Assembly: GCF_020511115.1 (NCBI RefSeq)
Contig: NZ_JAJAVH010000004.1
Span: 544,049-608,048, forward strand
Direction: 5' to 3'
DNA: 64,000 nucleotides
Source of the DNA: Luteimonas panaciterrae
GTDB taxonomy: Bacteria > Pseudomonadota > Gammaproteobacteria > Xanthomonadales > Xanthomonadaceae
The notes beneath the pieces are model-generated. The model was not told where the DNA came from, did not search any database, and worked only from the letters and a program-made list of their open reading frames with translations. Of this stretch, positions 52,911 through 62,227 are shown piece by piece (the first letter of the stretch is position 1; every line of letters starts with the position of its first letter). Both the position numbers and the translations under genes were made by a program.

Positions 52911-53419
52911 GGCGATGCTCCTGGAACTTGGGTGGCGCGTCCGAAATGCGGACGACGAATACGGTGTGGAAACAATAGGATGCCCGGGAAGCGTCTCGCC
53001 GACAGCGACCGGTGGATACTTGTTCTAGGTAACGTGAAGCAAAGCACAGGCCTGACACATCAGCGCTTATTGAAAAGGCGGCCAGTGACCGCCTTTCGTG
53101 TTGCCCATGCGAGGGATTCCCACCCTCAGACCGGACAGTTGTTGCCCGTCGGCGGGCCGCTTCTGTGCGGCCCGCGCCATGCTAGTCCCGATGCTGCGCG
53201 CCTCGCTGCCGCACCAGTCGCATTGCGGCGCTCTACACCGCCCTACCGTGCTGTACGGGCTTTTAGGGGAAGGGACGCGTAAAATACCGCGCCTTCGATG
53301 CCGGCCCGCCCCCGCTCCGCGCATTGAAGCCAGACAAGTCAATCACTTACCACACACACCTCTTTCACATCGCAAGCGTCGCCCGCCAGCGCGGCCGGTG
53401 CCATGCACGGAGTTTTTCG
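52911..53419. other. 509-base intergenic region with strong hairpins
   Basis: The region lies between divergent genes and contains a perfect 9-bp hairpin (GCGGGCCGC TTCTGT GCGGCCCGC, 53152-53175). A second, T-arm-like 5-bp stem with a 7-base loop lies near 53110-53127, and a terminator-like hairpin at 53074-53096. On the minus strand these follow in an order that would fit a small structured RNA ending at the terminator, but no promoter or family was identified. Confidence 0.35.
53074..53096 (-). terminator. Terminator-like hairpin
   Basis: AAAGGCGG and CCGCCTTT form an 8-bp stem with a 7-base loop, with Ts on both strands. Nothing is encoded on the plus strand upstream of it, so on the minus strand it would end a transcript from 53.1-53.4 kb. 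Confidence 0.45.
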
Positions 53420-54520
53420 ATGATCTTCGAACACCTCGACACCTACGGCCACGAGCAGGTCGTGTTCTGCCACAACAAGGACGCGGGCCTGAAGGCCATC
53501 ATCGCGATCCACAACACGGTGCTCGGACCGGCCCTGGGGGGCACGCGCATGTGGCCGTACAAGACCGAGCAGGACGCGCTCAATGACGTGCTGCGCCTCT
53601 CGCGCGGCATGACCTACAAGAACGCGGTCGCCGGCCTGAACATCGGTGGCGGCAAGGCCGTGATCATCGGCGATCCCGCCGCCGACAAGTCGGAAGCGCT
53701 GTTCCGCGCGTTCGGTCAGTTCGTCGAATCGCTGGGCGGCCGCTACATCACCGCCGAGGACGTCGGCATCGACGTCAACGACATGGAATACGTGTTCCGT
53801 GAAACCGAATACGTCACCGGCGTGCACCAGGTGCACGGCGGCTCCGGCGATCCCTCGCCGTTCACCGCCTACGGCACGCTGCAGGGCCTGATGGCCACGC
53901 TCAACCGCAAGTTCGGCGACGAGGAAGTCGGCAAATATAGTTATGCCGTGCAGGGCCTGGGCCATGTCGGCATGGAGTTCGTCAAACTGCTGAAGGAACG
54001 CGGCGCCAAGATTTTCGTCACCGACATCAACAAGCAGCTGATCGACAAGGCGGTCAGTGAATACGGTGCCGAAGCCGTGGGCGCGGACGAGATCTACGAC
54101 GTCAACGCCGATGTCTACTCCCCGTGTGCGCTGGGCGGCACCGTCAACGAACAGACCCTGCCGCGCCTGAAGGCGAAGGTGATCTGCGGCGCGGCCAACA
54201 ACCAGCTCGCCAACAACGCCATCGGCGACGAAGTGGTCAAGCGCGGCATCCTCTACGCGCCCGACTACGCGGTGAACGCCGGCGGCGTGATGAACGTGGC
54301 GCTGGAGCTGGACGGCTACAACCGCGAACGCGCCATGCGCATGATGCGCACGATCTACCACAACCTGGCGCGCATCTACGAAATCTCCGAGCGCGACGGC
54401 ATCCCCACCTACCAGGCCGCAGACCGCCTCGCCGAGGAGCGCATCGCCGCCATCGGCAAGCTCAAGCTGCCGATGGGTCGCAACACGCCGCGCTTCAAGG
54501 GCCGGATCCGCAACCACTGA
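53420..54520 (+). CDS. ldh: Leucine dehydrogenase
   Basis: This 366-residue NAD-dependent amino acid dehydrogenase deaminates leucine, valine and isoleucine reversibly. It is the typical length of leucine dehydrogenases. The substrate-site lysines are Lys67 (GMTYKNA) and Lys79 (IGGGKAVII), and the NAD-binding Rossmann motif is VQGLGHVGM. CGAANNQLA is also present. The ATG at 53420 has a CGGAG site. It begins the branched-chain amino acid catabolic series and supplies 2-oxo acids to the dehydrogenase complex, which is not in this window. Confidence 0.95.
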   Translation: MIFEHLDTYGHEQVVFCHNKDAGLKAIIAIHNTVLGPALGGTRMWPYKTEQDALNDVLRLSRGMTYKNAVAGLNIGGGKAVIIGDPAADKSEALFRAFGQFVESLGGRYITAEDVGIDVNDMEYVFRETEYVTGVHQVHGGSGDPSPFTAYGTLQGLMATLNRKFGDEEVGKYSYAVQGLGHVGMEFVKLLKERGAKIFVTDINKQLIDKAVSEYGAEAVGADEIYDVNADVYSPCALGGTVNEQTLPRLKAKVICGAANNQLANNAIGDEVVKRGILYAPDYAVNAGGVMNVALELDGYNRERAMRMMRTIYHNLARIYEISERDGIPTYQAADRLAEERIAAIGKLKLPMGRNTPRFKGRIRNH

Positions 54521-54632
54521 CATGGCACGACGACGGGGCGAAGAGCCCCGTCGTTGTATACGGGGACCGCGGAAGCGAAAACCGCTTCGCGCACCTCCCC
54601 CATTGCCTTGCAGAAAAGCCGGAGATTCCCCT

Positions 54633-55379
54633 ATGCGCACGACCGTCATCGCCACACTCCTCGCCACCGCCGTCACGCTGAGCCTCGTCGCCGGCGCACA
54701 GGTCAAGGAGGGTACCCACAAGGAAGGGCATCTCGACTACGACCACCAGAGCGCCTGGAAGGGCACGCTCGATCACGCGCAGTCGCCGATCGACATCGTC
54801 ACCACGGACGCGCAGAAAGCAGTTCCCAACGAGCCGCTCGCGCTGCAGTTGCAGCATCTCACCGGCGCGCAGGTCGACAAGGTCGAGGACAACGGCCATG
54901 CCGTGCAGGTGGATTCGCACACCACCGAGGCGGACATCCGTGGCCGTCACTTCACGCTCAACCAGTTCCACTTCCACGCCGAGAGCGAGCACACGCTCGA
55001 CGGCAAGCACTTCCCGCTGGAAGGCCATTTCGTGTTCAAGGCGCAGGATGGCCGCCTGGCCGTGATCGGCGTGATGTACCGCGAAGGCGCCGCCAATCCG
55101 GCGGTGCAGGTGCTGCTCGACGACCTCGCCGCCGCCGGCGGCAAGCTGCCGCAGCCGCAGATCGACATCGCCGCCCTGCTCCCGCACAAACTCGGCTACT
55201 ACCACTACCTGGGCTCGCTTACCACGCCGCCGTTGACGGAGAATGTCGAGTGGTACGTGCTGCCCGAGCCGGTGTCGATGTCGAAGACGCAGATCGACGC
55301 CTTCCTGAGCCACTACCGCCACAACAACCGCCAGATCCAACCGCTCAACGGGCGGCCACTGATTCGTTACGAGGGCTGA
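54633..55379 (+). CDS. Alpha-class carbonic anhydrase
   Basis: The 248-residue precursor has a signal peptide (about 1-22) and is probably periplasmic. The three zinc histidines are His113, His115 and His132 in [10 protein letters not shown] and [15 protein letters not shown] and SLTTPPLTE are typical of the family. It hydrates CO2 to bicarbonate, which could supply carboxylases such as methylcrotonyl-CoA carboxylase downstream, though periplasmic location makes this only a guess. The ATG follows a GGAG site. Confidence 0.93.
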   Translation: MRTTVIATLLATAVTLSLVAGAQVKEGTHKEGHLDYDHQSAWKGTLDHAQSPIDIVTTDAQKAVPNEPLALQLQHLTGAQVDKVEDNGHAVQVDSHTTEADIRGRHFTLNQFHFHAESEHTLDGKHFPLEGHFVFKAQDGRLAVIGVMYREGAANPAVQVLLDDLAAAGGKLPQPQIDIAALLPHKLGYYHYLGSLTTPPLTENVEWYVLPEPVSMSKTQIDAFLSHYRHNNRQIQPLNGRPLIRYEG

Positions 55380-55380
55380 T

Positions 55381-56553
55381 ATGCGCAGTTTTCCCCTGGG
55401 TGAAGAGATCGATGCCTTGCGCGAAGCGGTCCAGCGCTTCGCCGCCGCGGAGATCGCGCCGCGCGCCGCGCAGATCGATCACGACAACGCCTTCCCTCAG
55501 GACCTGTGGCCGAAACTCGGCGAGATGGGCCTGCTCGGCATGACCGTGCCAGGCGAGTTCGGCGGCAGCGAGATGGGCTACCTCGCCCATCTCGTCGCGA
55601 TGGAGGAAATCTCGCGCGCGTCCGGTTCGGTCGGCCTAAGCTACGGCGCGCACTCCAATCTGTGCGTGTCCAATCTCTACGCCAACGGCACGCAGGCACA
55701 GCACGAGAAGTACCTGCCGAAGCTGTGCAGCGGCGAATGGAAGGGCGCGCTGGCGATGAGCGAGCCCGGCGCGGGTTCCGATGTGGTCGGTTCGATGTCC
55801 TGCCGCGCGGAATTCCATCCGGAAGCGGGGCGCGACGGCGTGTGGATCGCCAACGGCAACAAGATGTGGATCACCAACGGCCCCGAGGCCGACGTGCTGG
55901 TGGTCTACATGCGCACCGCCAACAAGGACGCCGGCAGCAAGTGCATGACCGCCTTCATCGTCGAGCGCGGCATGAAGGGATTCCACACCGCGCAGAAGCT
56001 CGACAAGCTCGGCATGCGCGGCTCCAACACCTGCGAGCTCGTGTTCGAGAATTGCGAGATTCCGGCCGAGAACGTACTCGGAGACGTCAATCGCGGCGTC
56101 AAGGTGCTGATGTCCGGCCTCAACACCGAACGCCTGGTGCTCAGCGGCGGGCCGATCGGGCTGATGCAGGCCGCGCTCGACGCCGCCCTGCCCTACGTGC
56201 GCGAACGCAAACAGTTCAACGCCGCCATCGGCACCTTCGGCATCATGCAAGCGAAGATCGCCGACATGTACACCGCCCTGCAGTCCAGCCGCGCCTTCGC
56301 CTATCAGGTGGCGCGCGACTACGACGCCGGGCACAAGTCGCGCATGGACGCCGCCTCCTGCCTCCTGCACGCCTCCGAAGCCGCCGTGCAGGTGGCGCTG
56401 GAAGCGCTGCAGGCGCTCGGTGGCAACGGTTACATCAACGAATACCCCACCGGCCGCATCCTGCGCGATGCCAAGCTTTATGCCATCGGCGCCGGCACCA
56501 ACGAGATCCGGCGCATGCTGATCGGGCGGGAGCTGTTCGAAGGGCGAGCCTGA
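55381..56553 (+). CDS. liuA: Isovaleryl-CoA dehydrogenase
   Basis: This 390-residue FAD enzyme converts isovaleryl-CoA to 3-methylcrotonyl-CoA in leucine breakdown. [10 protein letters not shown] and [11 protein letters not shown] are acyl-CoA dehydrogenase signatures, and [15 protein letters not shown] with Glu250 in [13 protein letters not shown] fits the isovaleryl-CoA branch, where this Glu is the base. It starts one base after the carbonic anhydrase stop. The downstream region has REP-like palindromes. Confidence 0.9.
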   Translation: MRSFPLGEEIDALREAVQRFAAAEIAPRAAQIDHDNAFPQDLWPKLGEMGLLGMTVPGEFGGSEMGYLAHLVAMEEISRASGSVGLSYGAHSNLCVSNLYANGTQAQHEKYLPKLCSGEWKGALAMSEPGAGSDVVGSMSCRAEFHPEAGRDGVWIANGNKMWITNGPEADVLVVYMRTANKDAGSKCMTAFIVERGMKGFHTAQKLDKLGMRGSNTCELVFENCEIPAENVLGDVNRGVKVLMSGLNTERLVLSGGPIGLMQAALDAALPYVRERKQFNAAIGTFGIMQAKIADMYTALQSSRAFAYQVARDYDAGHKSRMDAASCLLHASEAAVQVALEALQALGGNGYINEYPTGRILRDAKLYAIGAGTNEIRRMLIGRELFEGRA

Positions 56554-56558
56554 GCGCT

Positions 56559-56617
56559 CATGACCCGCCTCAAGCGGGTCATGCTCAGGCGAGCGCCCGG
56601 CCAAGGATGGCCGGGCG
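56559..56617. repeat. Pair of REP-like palindromes
   Basis: CATGACCCGC/GCGGGTCATG is a 10-bp stem with a 5-base loop (56559-56583), and CGCCCGGCC/GGCCGGGCG is a 9-bp stem with a 6-base loop (56594-56617). They follow the isovaleryl-CoA dehydrogenase gene and have no T-run, so they are more like a REP doublet than a terminator. Confidence 0.55.
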
Positions 56618-56815
56618 GGACGTTCCGAAGCCAATGTGCCGCGCCAGGGACGGCAGTGCGCCTCTTCCCGAAGCAAATCCCGCAAACCCGCGGATCACGC
56701 CCTCTGCTGGCGCCGCATCCTTTGGACGGCCCAGGTTTGCCGCAGCGCAGCACGAGTCGCATAATTCGGGTTTTCCTGGCGCCGTCCCCCGGCCCGCCTT
56801 CGGAGTTCCTATCTA

Positions 56816-57991
56816 ATGAGCGACATCGTCATCGTCGGCGCCAAGCGCACCGGCATCGGCTCCTTCCTCGGTCAGTTCACCGGCGTCCCCACGCCGACCC
56901 TCGGCACCACCGCGATCAGCGGCGCGCTGGAACACGCTGGCATCGCGCCGGATCAGGTCGGCGAGGTGATCATGGGCTGCGTGCTGCCGGCCGGCCTCGG
57001 CCAGGCGCCCGCCCGCCAGGCCTCGCGCGGTGCCGGCATCCCCGACGCCGTCGGCTGCACCACCATCAATAAGGTGTGCGGCTCGGGCATGAAGGCGATC
57101 ATGTTCGCCCACGATCTGATCAAGGCCGGCTCGGCCGAAGTCGTGGTCGCCGGTGGCATGGAATCGATGACCAACGCCCCGCACCTGCTCAACGGTTCGC
57201 GCACCGGCATCAAATACGGCAGCACCGAAATGCTCGACCACATGGCCTGGGACGGCCTCACCAACCCCTACGACGGCAAGGCGATGGGCGTGTTCGGCGA
57301 TGCCACCTGCGCCAAGTACGGCTTCACTCGCGAGCAGACCGATGCCTATGCGGCCGAAAGCGCCCGTCGTGCGCAACAGGCCATCGCCGAGGGCAAGTTC
57401 AAGGACGAAATCGTTCCGGTGACAGTGGTTACACGCAAGGGCGAGGTCGTGGTCGACACCGACGAACAGCCCGGCAGGATCGACACCGCGAAGATTCCGA
57501 CCCTGCGCCCCTCCTTCGGCAAGGAAGGCGTGCTCACCGCCGCCTCATCTTCGCCGATCTCCGACGGCGCCGCCGCCACCGTGCTGATGTCCGCCGACGA
57601 AGCGGCCAAGCGCGGCCTCAAGCCGCTGGCCAGAATCGTCGCGCACGCAGGTCATGCGCAGGCACCGGAATGGTTCACCACCGCGCCGGTGAAAGCGATT
57701 TCAAACGTGCTCGAGAAAGCGGGCTGGACGGTCGCCGACGTCGATCTTTTCGAGGTCAATGAAGCTTTCGCCTGCGTCGCCATGGCACCGATGAAGGACC
57801 TCGGCGTGCCGCACGAAAAGCTCAACGTCAACGGTGGCGCCTGCGCGCTCGGCCATCCGATCGGCGCCAGCGGTGCGCGTCTGATGGTGACGCTGATTCA
57901 TGCCCTGCGCGATCGTGGCGGCAAGCGTGGCGTCGCGTCGCTGTGCATCGGCGGCGGCGAAGCCACCGCGATCGCGATCGAACTGGTGTAA
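56816..57991 (+). CDS. atoB: Acetyl-CoA acetyltransferase (thiolase)
   Basis: This 391-residue thiolase condenses or cleaves acetoacetyl-CoA. The nucleophile Cys88 is in NKVCGSGMKAIM, the base His in ALGHPIGASGARL and the second Cys in SLCIGGGEATAI. The final VNGGAC replaces the more usual GGAI sequence. It acts late in leucine or ketone degradation, where acetoacetate is made from HMG-CoA. The start ATG at 56816 lies 262 bases after the dehydrogenase gene, so it may be transcribed separately. Confidence 0.92.
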   Translation: MSDIVIVGAKRTGIGSFLGQFTGVPTPTLGTTAISGALEHAGIAPDQVGEVIMGCVLPAGLGQAPARQASRGAGIPDAVGCTTINKVCGSGMKAIMFAHDLIKAGSAEVVVAGGMESMTNAPHLLNGSRTGIKYGSTEMLDHMAWDGLTNPYDGKAMGVFGDATCAKYGFTREQTDAYAAESARRAQQAIAEGKFKDEIVPVTVVTRKGEVVVDTDEQPGRIDTAKIPTLRPSFGKEGVLTAASSSPISDGAAATVLMSADEAAKRGLKPLARIVAHAGHAQAPEWFTTAPVKAISNVLEKAGWTVADVDLFEVNEAFACVAMAPMKDLGVPHEKLNVNGGACALGHPIGASGARLMVTLIHALRDRGGKRGVASLCIGGGEATAIAIELV

Positions 57992-58032
57992 GCGCCGACG
58001 TCTTAAGGACGGAGTCGACTTGATGAACTGAC

Positions 58033-58062
58033 TTGAGCATCAACTTGAATGGTTGCTATGCT
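58033..58062 (+). promoter_or_regulatory. Possible sigma-70 promoter of the first lipoprotein gene
   Basis: TTGAGC (58033-58038) and TATGCT (58057-58062) are 18 bases apart in an AT-rich stretch upstream of the lipoprotein gene. The fit to the consensus is moderate. Confidence 0.35.
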
Positions 58063-58181
58063 TTAATAAGTTCTTTACAAAAAAACCCGGCTAACCGCTT
58101 GACAGCCGAAAAGGGCTTGTCATCATGGTATCCGCGCGCATTTATGCGCGTTGCCAAACTTTAACGACGAGGAAGATTGAC

Positions 58182-58541
58182 ATGACGATCAACAAGGCGC
58201 TGCTGGCCCTGGCTCTGGGTTTTGCCCTGGCTGCTTGCAGCAACCAGAAGCAAGCCGAGGGTTCGGCTGCTGACGCCGCCGATGCGGCCGCCGACGCTCA
58301 GACCGCTGCTGACCAGGCCACCGCTGCTGGTGACGCTTCGGCCCAGGCTGCGCAGCAGGCTGCCGACACCGCCGCTGACGCCGCTGCGACCGCCAGCCAG
58401 TCCGCGACCGACGCCGCCGCTTCCACTACGGACGCTGCTGCCGACGCCGCTGCCGCTACTGCTGACAAGGCTGCCGACACCGCCGAGCAGGCGAAGGACG
58501 CTGCACAGGACGCCGCGAAAGAAGAAGCTCCTAAGCAGTAA
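58182..58541 (+). CDS. Alanine-repeat lipoprotein 1
   Basis: The 119-residue precursor has a lipobox ending in Cys19 (LAAC). The mature protein is nearly all Ala, Asp, Thr, Gln and Lys, with AADAADAAADAQTAAD-like repeats at about 11-residue spacing, consistent with a long right-handed coiled coil as in Lpp-like proteins. It should be anchored by lipid in the outer or inner membrane. The ATG at 58182 has an AGGAAG site. It is paralogous to the next gene. No function is known for such Ala-rich lipoproteins. Confidence 0.75.
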   Translation: MTINKALLALALGFALAACSNQKQAEGSAADAADAAADAQTAADQATAAGDASAQAAQQAADTAADAAATASQSATDAAASTTDAAADAAAATADKAADTAEQAKDAAQDAAKEEAPKQ

Positions 58542-58562
58542 TCAGGCTTCAAGCAAAAGTTG

Positions 58563-58602
58563 AAACGGAGAAGTCGCTGGTTCGCCGGCGACTTTTTCCG
58601 TT
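58563..58602 (+). terminator. Intrinsic terminator with TTCG loop between the two lipoprotein genes
   Basis: A 10-bp stem (AAGTCGCTGG / CCGGCGACTT, one wobble pair) closes a TTCG tetraloop, flanked by AACGGA/TCCGTT and followed by TTT. It lies 22 bases after the stop of lipoprotein 1, so each lipoprotein is probably a separate transcript. Confidence 0.8.
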
Positions 58603-58707
58603 GTGACAGACGGCTGCAGACCTAGCCTCACCGATGTGTGCTACAAATAAGTGTAAGAACAACGATCCCTTCAACGTAACATCACCCTCGATTAACGGAG
58701 TGCCCCA

Positions 58708-59133
58708 ATGAACAGCAAGTTCCTCGTTCTGCTCGCCGCCAGCGTTTTCGCCCTCGCCGCTTGCCAGAAGCAGGCCGACCAGGCCGCCGACGCCGCCAAC
58801 CAGGCTGCCGACGCCACCGCCGAAGCCGCCGGCCAGGCTGCTGACGCCACCGCCGACGCCGCCAACGCCACTGCTGAAGCCGCCGGTCAGGCTGCCGACG
58901 CTACCGCCGACGCCGCTGCCGCTGCTGGCGACGCTGCTGCCGCTGCCGGTGATGCCGCCGCTGCGACCACCGCCGACGCCGCCGCTGCCGCTGGCGACAC
59001 CGCTGCCCAGGCTGCCGATGCTGCCAAGGACGCCGCTGGTGAAGCCAAGGACGCCGCCAAGGACGCCGCCGCTTCTGCCGCTGGTGCCGTGAAGGAAGGC
59101 GCCGCGAAGGTCGAAGAGGCCGCCAAGAAGTAA
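58708..59133 (+). CDS. Alanine-repeat lipoprotein 2
   Basis: The 141-residue precursor has a lipobox ending at Cys19 (LAAC), like its neighbour. Mature repeats of AADATAEAAGQ and AADATADAA units are followed by an AAAAAGD tract and a Lys-rich end (KVEEAAKK). It is likely to form an extended helix. The ATG has a CGGAG site. The pair may have arisen by duplication and each carries its own terminator. Confidence 0.75.
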   Translation: MNSKFLVLLAASVFALAACQKQADQAADAANQAADATAEAAGQAADATADAANATAEAAGQAADATADAAAAAGDAAAAAGDAAAATTADAAAAAGDTAAQAADAAKDAAGEAKDAAKDAAASAAGAVKEGAAKVEEAAKK

Positions 59134-59153
59134 TATCGTCTCGCACGATGCAG

Positions 59154-59179
59154 AAAAGCCCGCGCAAGCGGGCTTTTTT
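59154..59179 (+). terminator. Intrinsic terminator after lipoprotein 2
   Basis: AAAAGCCCGC and GCGGGCTTTT form a 10-bp stem with a 4-base loop (GCAA), followed by TTTTTT. It is 21 bases after the stop codon. Confidence 0.9.
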
Positions 59180-59302
59180 GTGTCCGGGGTTTGCCATTTT
59201 CCGTCGATGCCTCGCGCCGGTCGATGACGACGGCGCTTCGCGGAGCGCATCGACGCATGCCGCGACAGGTATCCTTGCACTTTCGTTTTCGGTGCCGTCG
59301 GC

Positions 59303-60910
59303 ATGGTTGAACTGACTTCGCAACTCGACCCGCGCTCGCAGGAGTTCGGCGACAACGTCGCCTACCATCGCGCGCTGACGCAGGAACTCGAAGCCCGCCT
59401 CGCGCGCGCCGCCGATGGCGGTGGCGAGAAGGCCCGCACCAAGCACACCGAACGCGGCAAACTGCTCGCGCGTGATCGCATCACCGCCCTGCTCGATCCG
59501 GGCTCGCCTTTCCTCGAAATCGCGCCGCTCGCCGCCGAAGGCATGTACGACGATGCCGCGCCCGCCGCCGGCATCGTCTGCGGCATCGGCCGCGTGCTGG
59601 GACAGGAAATCGTCATCGTCGCCAACGACGCCACCGTCAAGGGCGGCACCTATTTCCCGATGACGGTGAAAAAGCACCTGCGCGCGCAGGAGATCGCGCG
59701 CGAGAACCGCCTGCCCTGCGTCTATCTCGTCGACTCCGGCGGCGCCTTCCTGCCGTTGCAGGACGAGGTATTCCCGGACAAGGAGCACTTCGGCCGCATC
59801 TTCTACAACCAGGCACGGCTGAGCGCGGAGAACATTCCGCAGATCGCCGTGGTCATGGGCAGCTGCACCGCCGGCGGCGCCTACGTGCCGGCGATGTGCG
59901 ACGAATCGATCATCGTCAAGGAACAAGGCACGATCTTCCTCGGCGGCCCGCCGTTGGTGAAGGCGGCTACCGGCGAAGTCGTCGATGCCGAAGCGCTCGG
60001 CGGCGCCGACGTGCACACCTCGGTGTCCGGCGTGGCCGATCATTTCGCCGAGGACGATCGCCATGCGCTTCAGATCGCGCGCAGCCTCGTCGGCAATCTC
60101 AACCGCAGGAAAGTGCTGCCGGTCGCCGTGCGCGAGGCGCGCGAACCGCTGTACGCGACCGAGGAGTTGTACGGCATCGTGCCGAAAGACACACGCCGTC
60201 CGTTCGACATCAAGGAAGTGATCGCCCGCATCGTCGACGGCAGCGAGTTCGACGAGTTCAAGGCGCGCTACGCCAAGACGCTCGTCACCGGCTTCGCCCA
60301 CATCCACGGCTACCCGGTCGGCATCGTCGCCAACAACGGCATCCTGTTCTCCGAGTCCGCGCTCAAGGGCGCGCACTTCATCGAACTGTGCAACCAGCGC
60401 GGCATCCCGCTGGTGTTCCTGCAGAACATCACCGGCTTCATGGTCGGCAAGAAATACGAGAACGCCGGCATCGCCAAGGACGGAGCCAAGATGGTCACCG
60501 CGGTGGCCTGCTCCAGCGTGCCGAAATTCACCGTGGTGATCGGCGGCAGCTTCGGCGCCGGCAACTACGCCATGTGCGGCAGGGCTTATGGAGCACGCTT
60601 CCTGTGGATGTGGCCGAACGCGCGCATCAGCGTGATGGGCGGCGAACAGGCCGCAAGCGTGCTGGCGACGGTGAAACGCGACGGCATCGAGGCCAAGGGC
60701 GGCAACTGGTCGACGGAAGAGGAAGACGCCTTCAAGGCACCGATCCGCGCGCAGTACGAATCGCAGGGCAATCCCTACTACGCCACCGCGCGTCTGTGGG
60801 ACGACGGTATCATCGATCCCGCCGACACTCGTCGCGTGCTTGGACTGGCGATCTCCGCCTCGCTCAACGCGCCGATCGAGCCGGCGCGCTTTGGCGTGTT
60901 CCGGATGTAG
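59303..60910 (+). CDS. liuB: Methylcrotonyl-CoA carboxylase beta subunit
   Basis: This 535-residue carboxyltransferase subunit transfers CO2 from biotin to 3-methylcrotonyl-CoA in leucine degradation. The crotonase-like halves are seen, with [24 protein letters not shown] N-half and [36 protein letters not shown] and [37 protein letters not shown] in the C-half. It requires a biotin carboxylase alpha subunit, which is not seen in this window. It may be preceded by a promoter after the terminator. Confidence 0.93.
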   Translation: MVELTSQLDPRSQEFGDNVAYHRALTQELEARLARAADGGGEKARTKHTERGKLLARDRITALLDPGSPFLEIAPLAAEGMYDDAAPAAGIVCGIGRVLGQEIVIVANDATVKGGTYFPMTVKKHLRAQEIARENRLPCVYLVDSGGAFLPLQDEVFPDKEHFGRIFYNQARLSAENIPQIAVVMGSCTAGGAYVPAMCDESIIVKEQGTIFLGGPPLVKAATGEVVDAEALGGADVHTSVSGVADHFAEDDRHALQIARSLVGNLNRRKVLPVAVREAREPLYATEELYGIVPKDTRRPFDIKEVIARIVDGSEFDEFKARYAKTLVTGFAHIHGYPVGIVANNGILFSESALKGAHFIELCNQRGIPLVFLQNITGFMVGKKYENAGIAKDGAKMVTAVACSSVPKFTVVIGGSFGAGNYAMCGRAYGARFLWMWPNARISVMGGEQAASVLATVKRDGIEAKGGNWSTEEEDAFKAPIRAQYESQGNPYYATARLWDDGIIDPADTRRVLGLAISASLNAPIEPARFGVFRM

Positions 60911-60929
60911 CCGAACGGACTCCTATCCA

Positions 60930-61220
60930 ATGACCCAGTTCAAACAGACGCTCATCAGCACAGGCACCGTGGGTGCCTTCCTTGGCCTTCTGTTCGTAGC
61001 CGGCAGCTTTCTCGCCTACATGGACCAAGGCAGAGCCATTTCGCTCGGTCATGGTCCGGTGCACTGGACGATCTACGCGCGCGATGCGGCGGTTCTTTTC
61101 GCAGCCTCCGTCGGCTTCTGCACTCTGACGTTTGGCGTATTTCCCAAAGCCCTGCAATTCGCCTTCGCCCGGCTGGCGCGTCGCCGGAAAATCAGCGCAA
61201 CGTATAGCCACCATCGGTGA
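60930..61220 (+). CDS. Small two-helix membrane protein
   Basis: The 96-residue protein has two hydrophobic segments (about 13-31 and 51-71). No family was recognised. It starts 19 bases after the carboxylase stop and its 3' end overlaps the convergent SDR gene by 29 bases. Confidence 0.5.
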   Translation: MTQFKQTLISTGTVGAFLGLLFVAGSFLAYMDQGRAISLGHGPVHWTIYARDAAVLFAASVGFCTLTFGVFPKALQFAFARLARRRKISATYSHHR

Positions 61221-61902
61221 ACAACGCACTGCCGGTCGTATAGGTATTGCGCATCAGAAACAGCACCGCATCGGCGGCTTCGTCGACGGTCCCCACGCGC
61301 TGCAACGTCGAGAGCGAGGCATAGCGCGCATGCGCCTGCTCCCGCGCTTCCTTCGGTCGCTTCTGCCACAGCTCGGTATCGATAAGGCCGGGCGAAATCG
61401 CATTGACGCGGATCGGTGCCAGTTCCACCGCCAATGCACGTGCCAACCCTTCGATGGCGCTGTTGCAGGCGACATAGGCCGCCGCCCCCGCCAACGGCCG
61501 CTGACTGTAGGCCCCGGACATCAGCACGATCGAGCCGGTCTTGGCCAGGTGCGGCAAGGCGTGCTTCACCGCGTAGTACTGCCCCCAGAACTTAGAGCGG
61601 AACGGGCTCTCGGCCGTGTCGTCGTCGATCTCGTCGATCCTGCCCGACAGCTGCGAGGATCCCGGCGTGAACAGATGATCGAAGCCGCCAATCCCGTCGA
61701 AGAAGGCAGCGATCGAAGTCTTGTCGGTGTTGTCGACGCGCCGCGATTCGGCCCGATCGCCCAGCGTGGCCACGGCTTGGGCCAGACGGTCCGGATCACG
61801 ACCGCCGATCACGACGCGCCCGCCCGCCGCTACAACCAGCTGCGCCACCCGCAACCCCATGCCGGAACTGCCGCCGACGATGACAACCCGTTGATCCCGC
61901 AT
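61192..61902 (-). CDS. Short-chain dehydrogenase/reductase with Asn in place of the catalytic Lys
   Basis: The product has 236 residues. The nucleotide-binding motif GGSSGMG is at about 10-16. The catalytic region reads LMSGAYSQRPLAGAAAYVACN, so Tyr143 is followed by Asn147 where the classical Tyr-x3-Lys has Lys. The rest (ALAVELAPIRVNAISPGLID, FLMRNTYTTGSALFTDGGY) is typical. Several proteobacterial SDR lines use Asn in this position. The substrate is unknown. The open frame extends upstream, but the extension is not credible. Confidence 0.85.
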   Translation of the reverse strand: MRDQRVVIVGGSSGMGLRVAQLVVAAGGRVVIGGRDPDRLAQAVATLGDRAESRRVDNTDKTSIAAFFDGIGGFDHLFTPGSSQLSGRIDEIDDDTAESPFRSKFWGQYYAVKHALPHLAKTGSIVLMSGAYSQRPLAGAAAYVACNSAIEGLARALAVELAPIRVNAISPGLIDTELWQKRPKEAREQAHARYASLSTLQRVGTVDEAADAVLFLMRNTYTTGSALFTDGGYTLR

Positions 61903-62227
61903 GCACTTTTTCCGTGATCGTGAATGATCCGGGGATTCTAGGTGTGCCCGTCCGCGGCATTCGCGCGCCATGTGGAAATCAGCGGTCCGCCGCCGATCGC
62001 AGGAAGACGAAGCGAAGACGGTGCGGAGATGACGCGAAGACGTCGCCGATTGCCACGTCATCGTCATGATCCTCGGAGAACCTCGCGTACAGGTTGGTAA
62101 TCGCCCCGCAAACCGTTGAGCGATAGCGGTTTTGGTGAGGGGCGTCACACCATCCTCACATCGAGGCCGTGCTAGTCTGGCCGTTCGCCCCGTCGTTCCT
62201 GTCCCTAAATTCCGAGGAAGTCGCGTC
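61903..62227. other. Intergenic region upstream of the bactofilin gene
   Basis: These 325 bases separate divergent genes. I see no gene or strong hairpin in it. The GAGGA element at 62216-62220 is the bactofilin ribosome-binding site. Confidence 0.5.

Noticed and set aside
53100..53180. tRNA-like arm (5-bp stem with 7-base loop) near 53.12 kb
   Set aside because: No acceptor stem, anticodon arm or CCA-compatible end could be drawn, so a tRNA call is not justified.
58255..59110. Short-period repeats suggesting a CRISPR or satellite array
   Set aside because: The periodic GCC-GAC-GCC pattern encodes the Ala/Asp repeats of two lipoproteins in frame, with no spacers.
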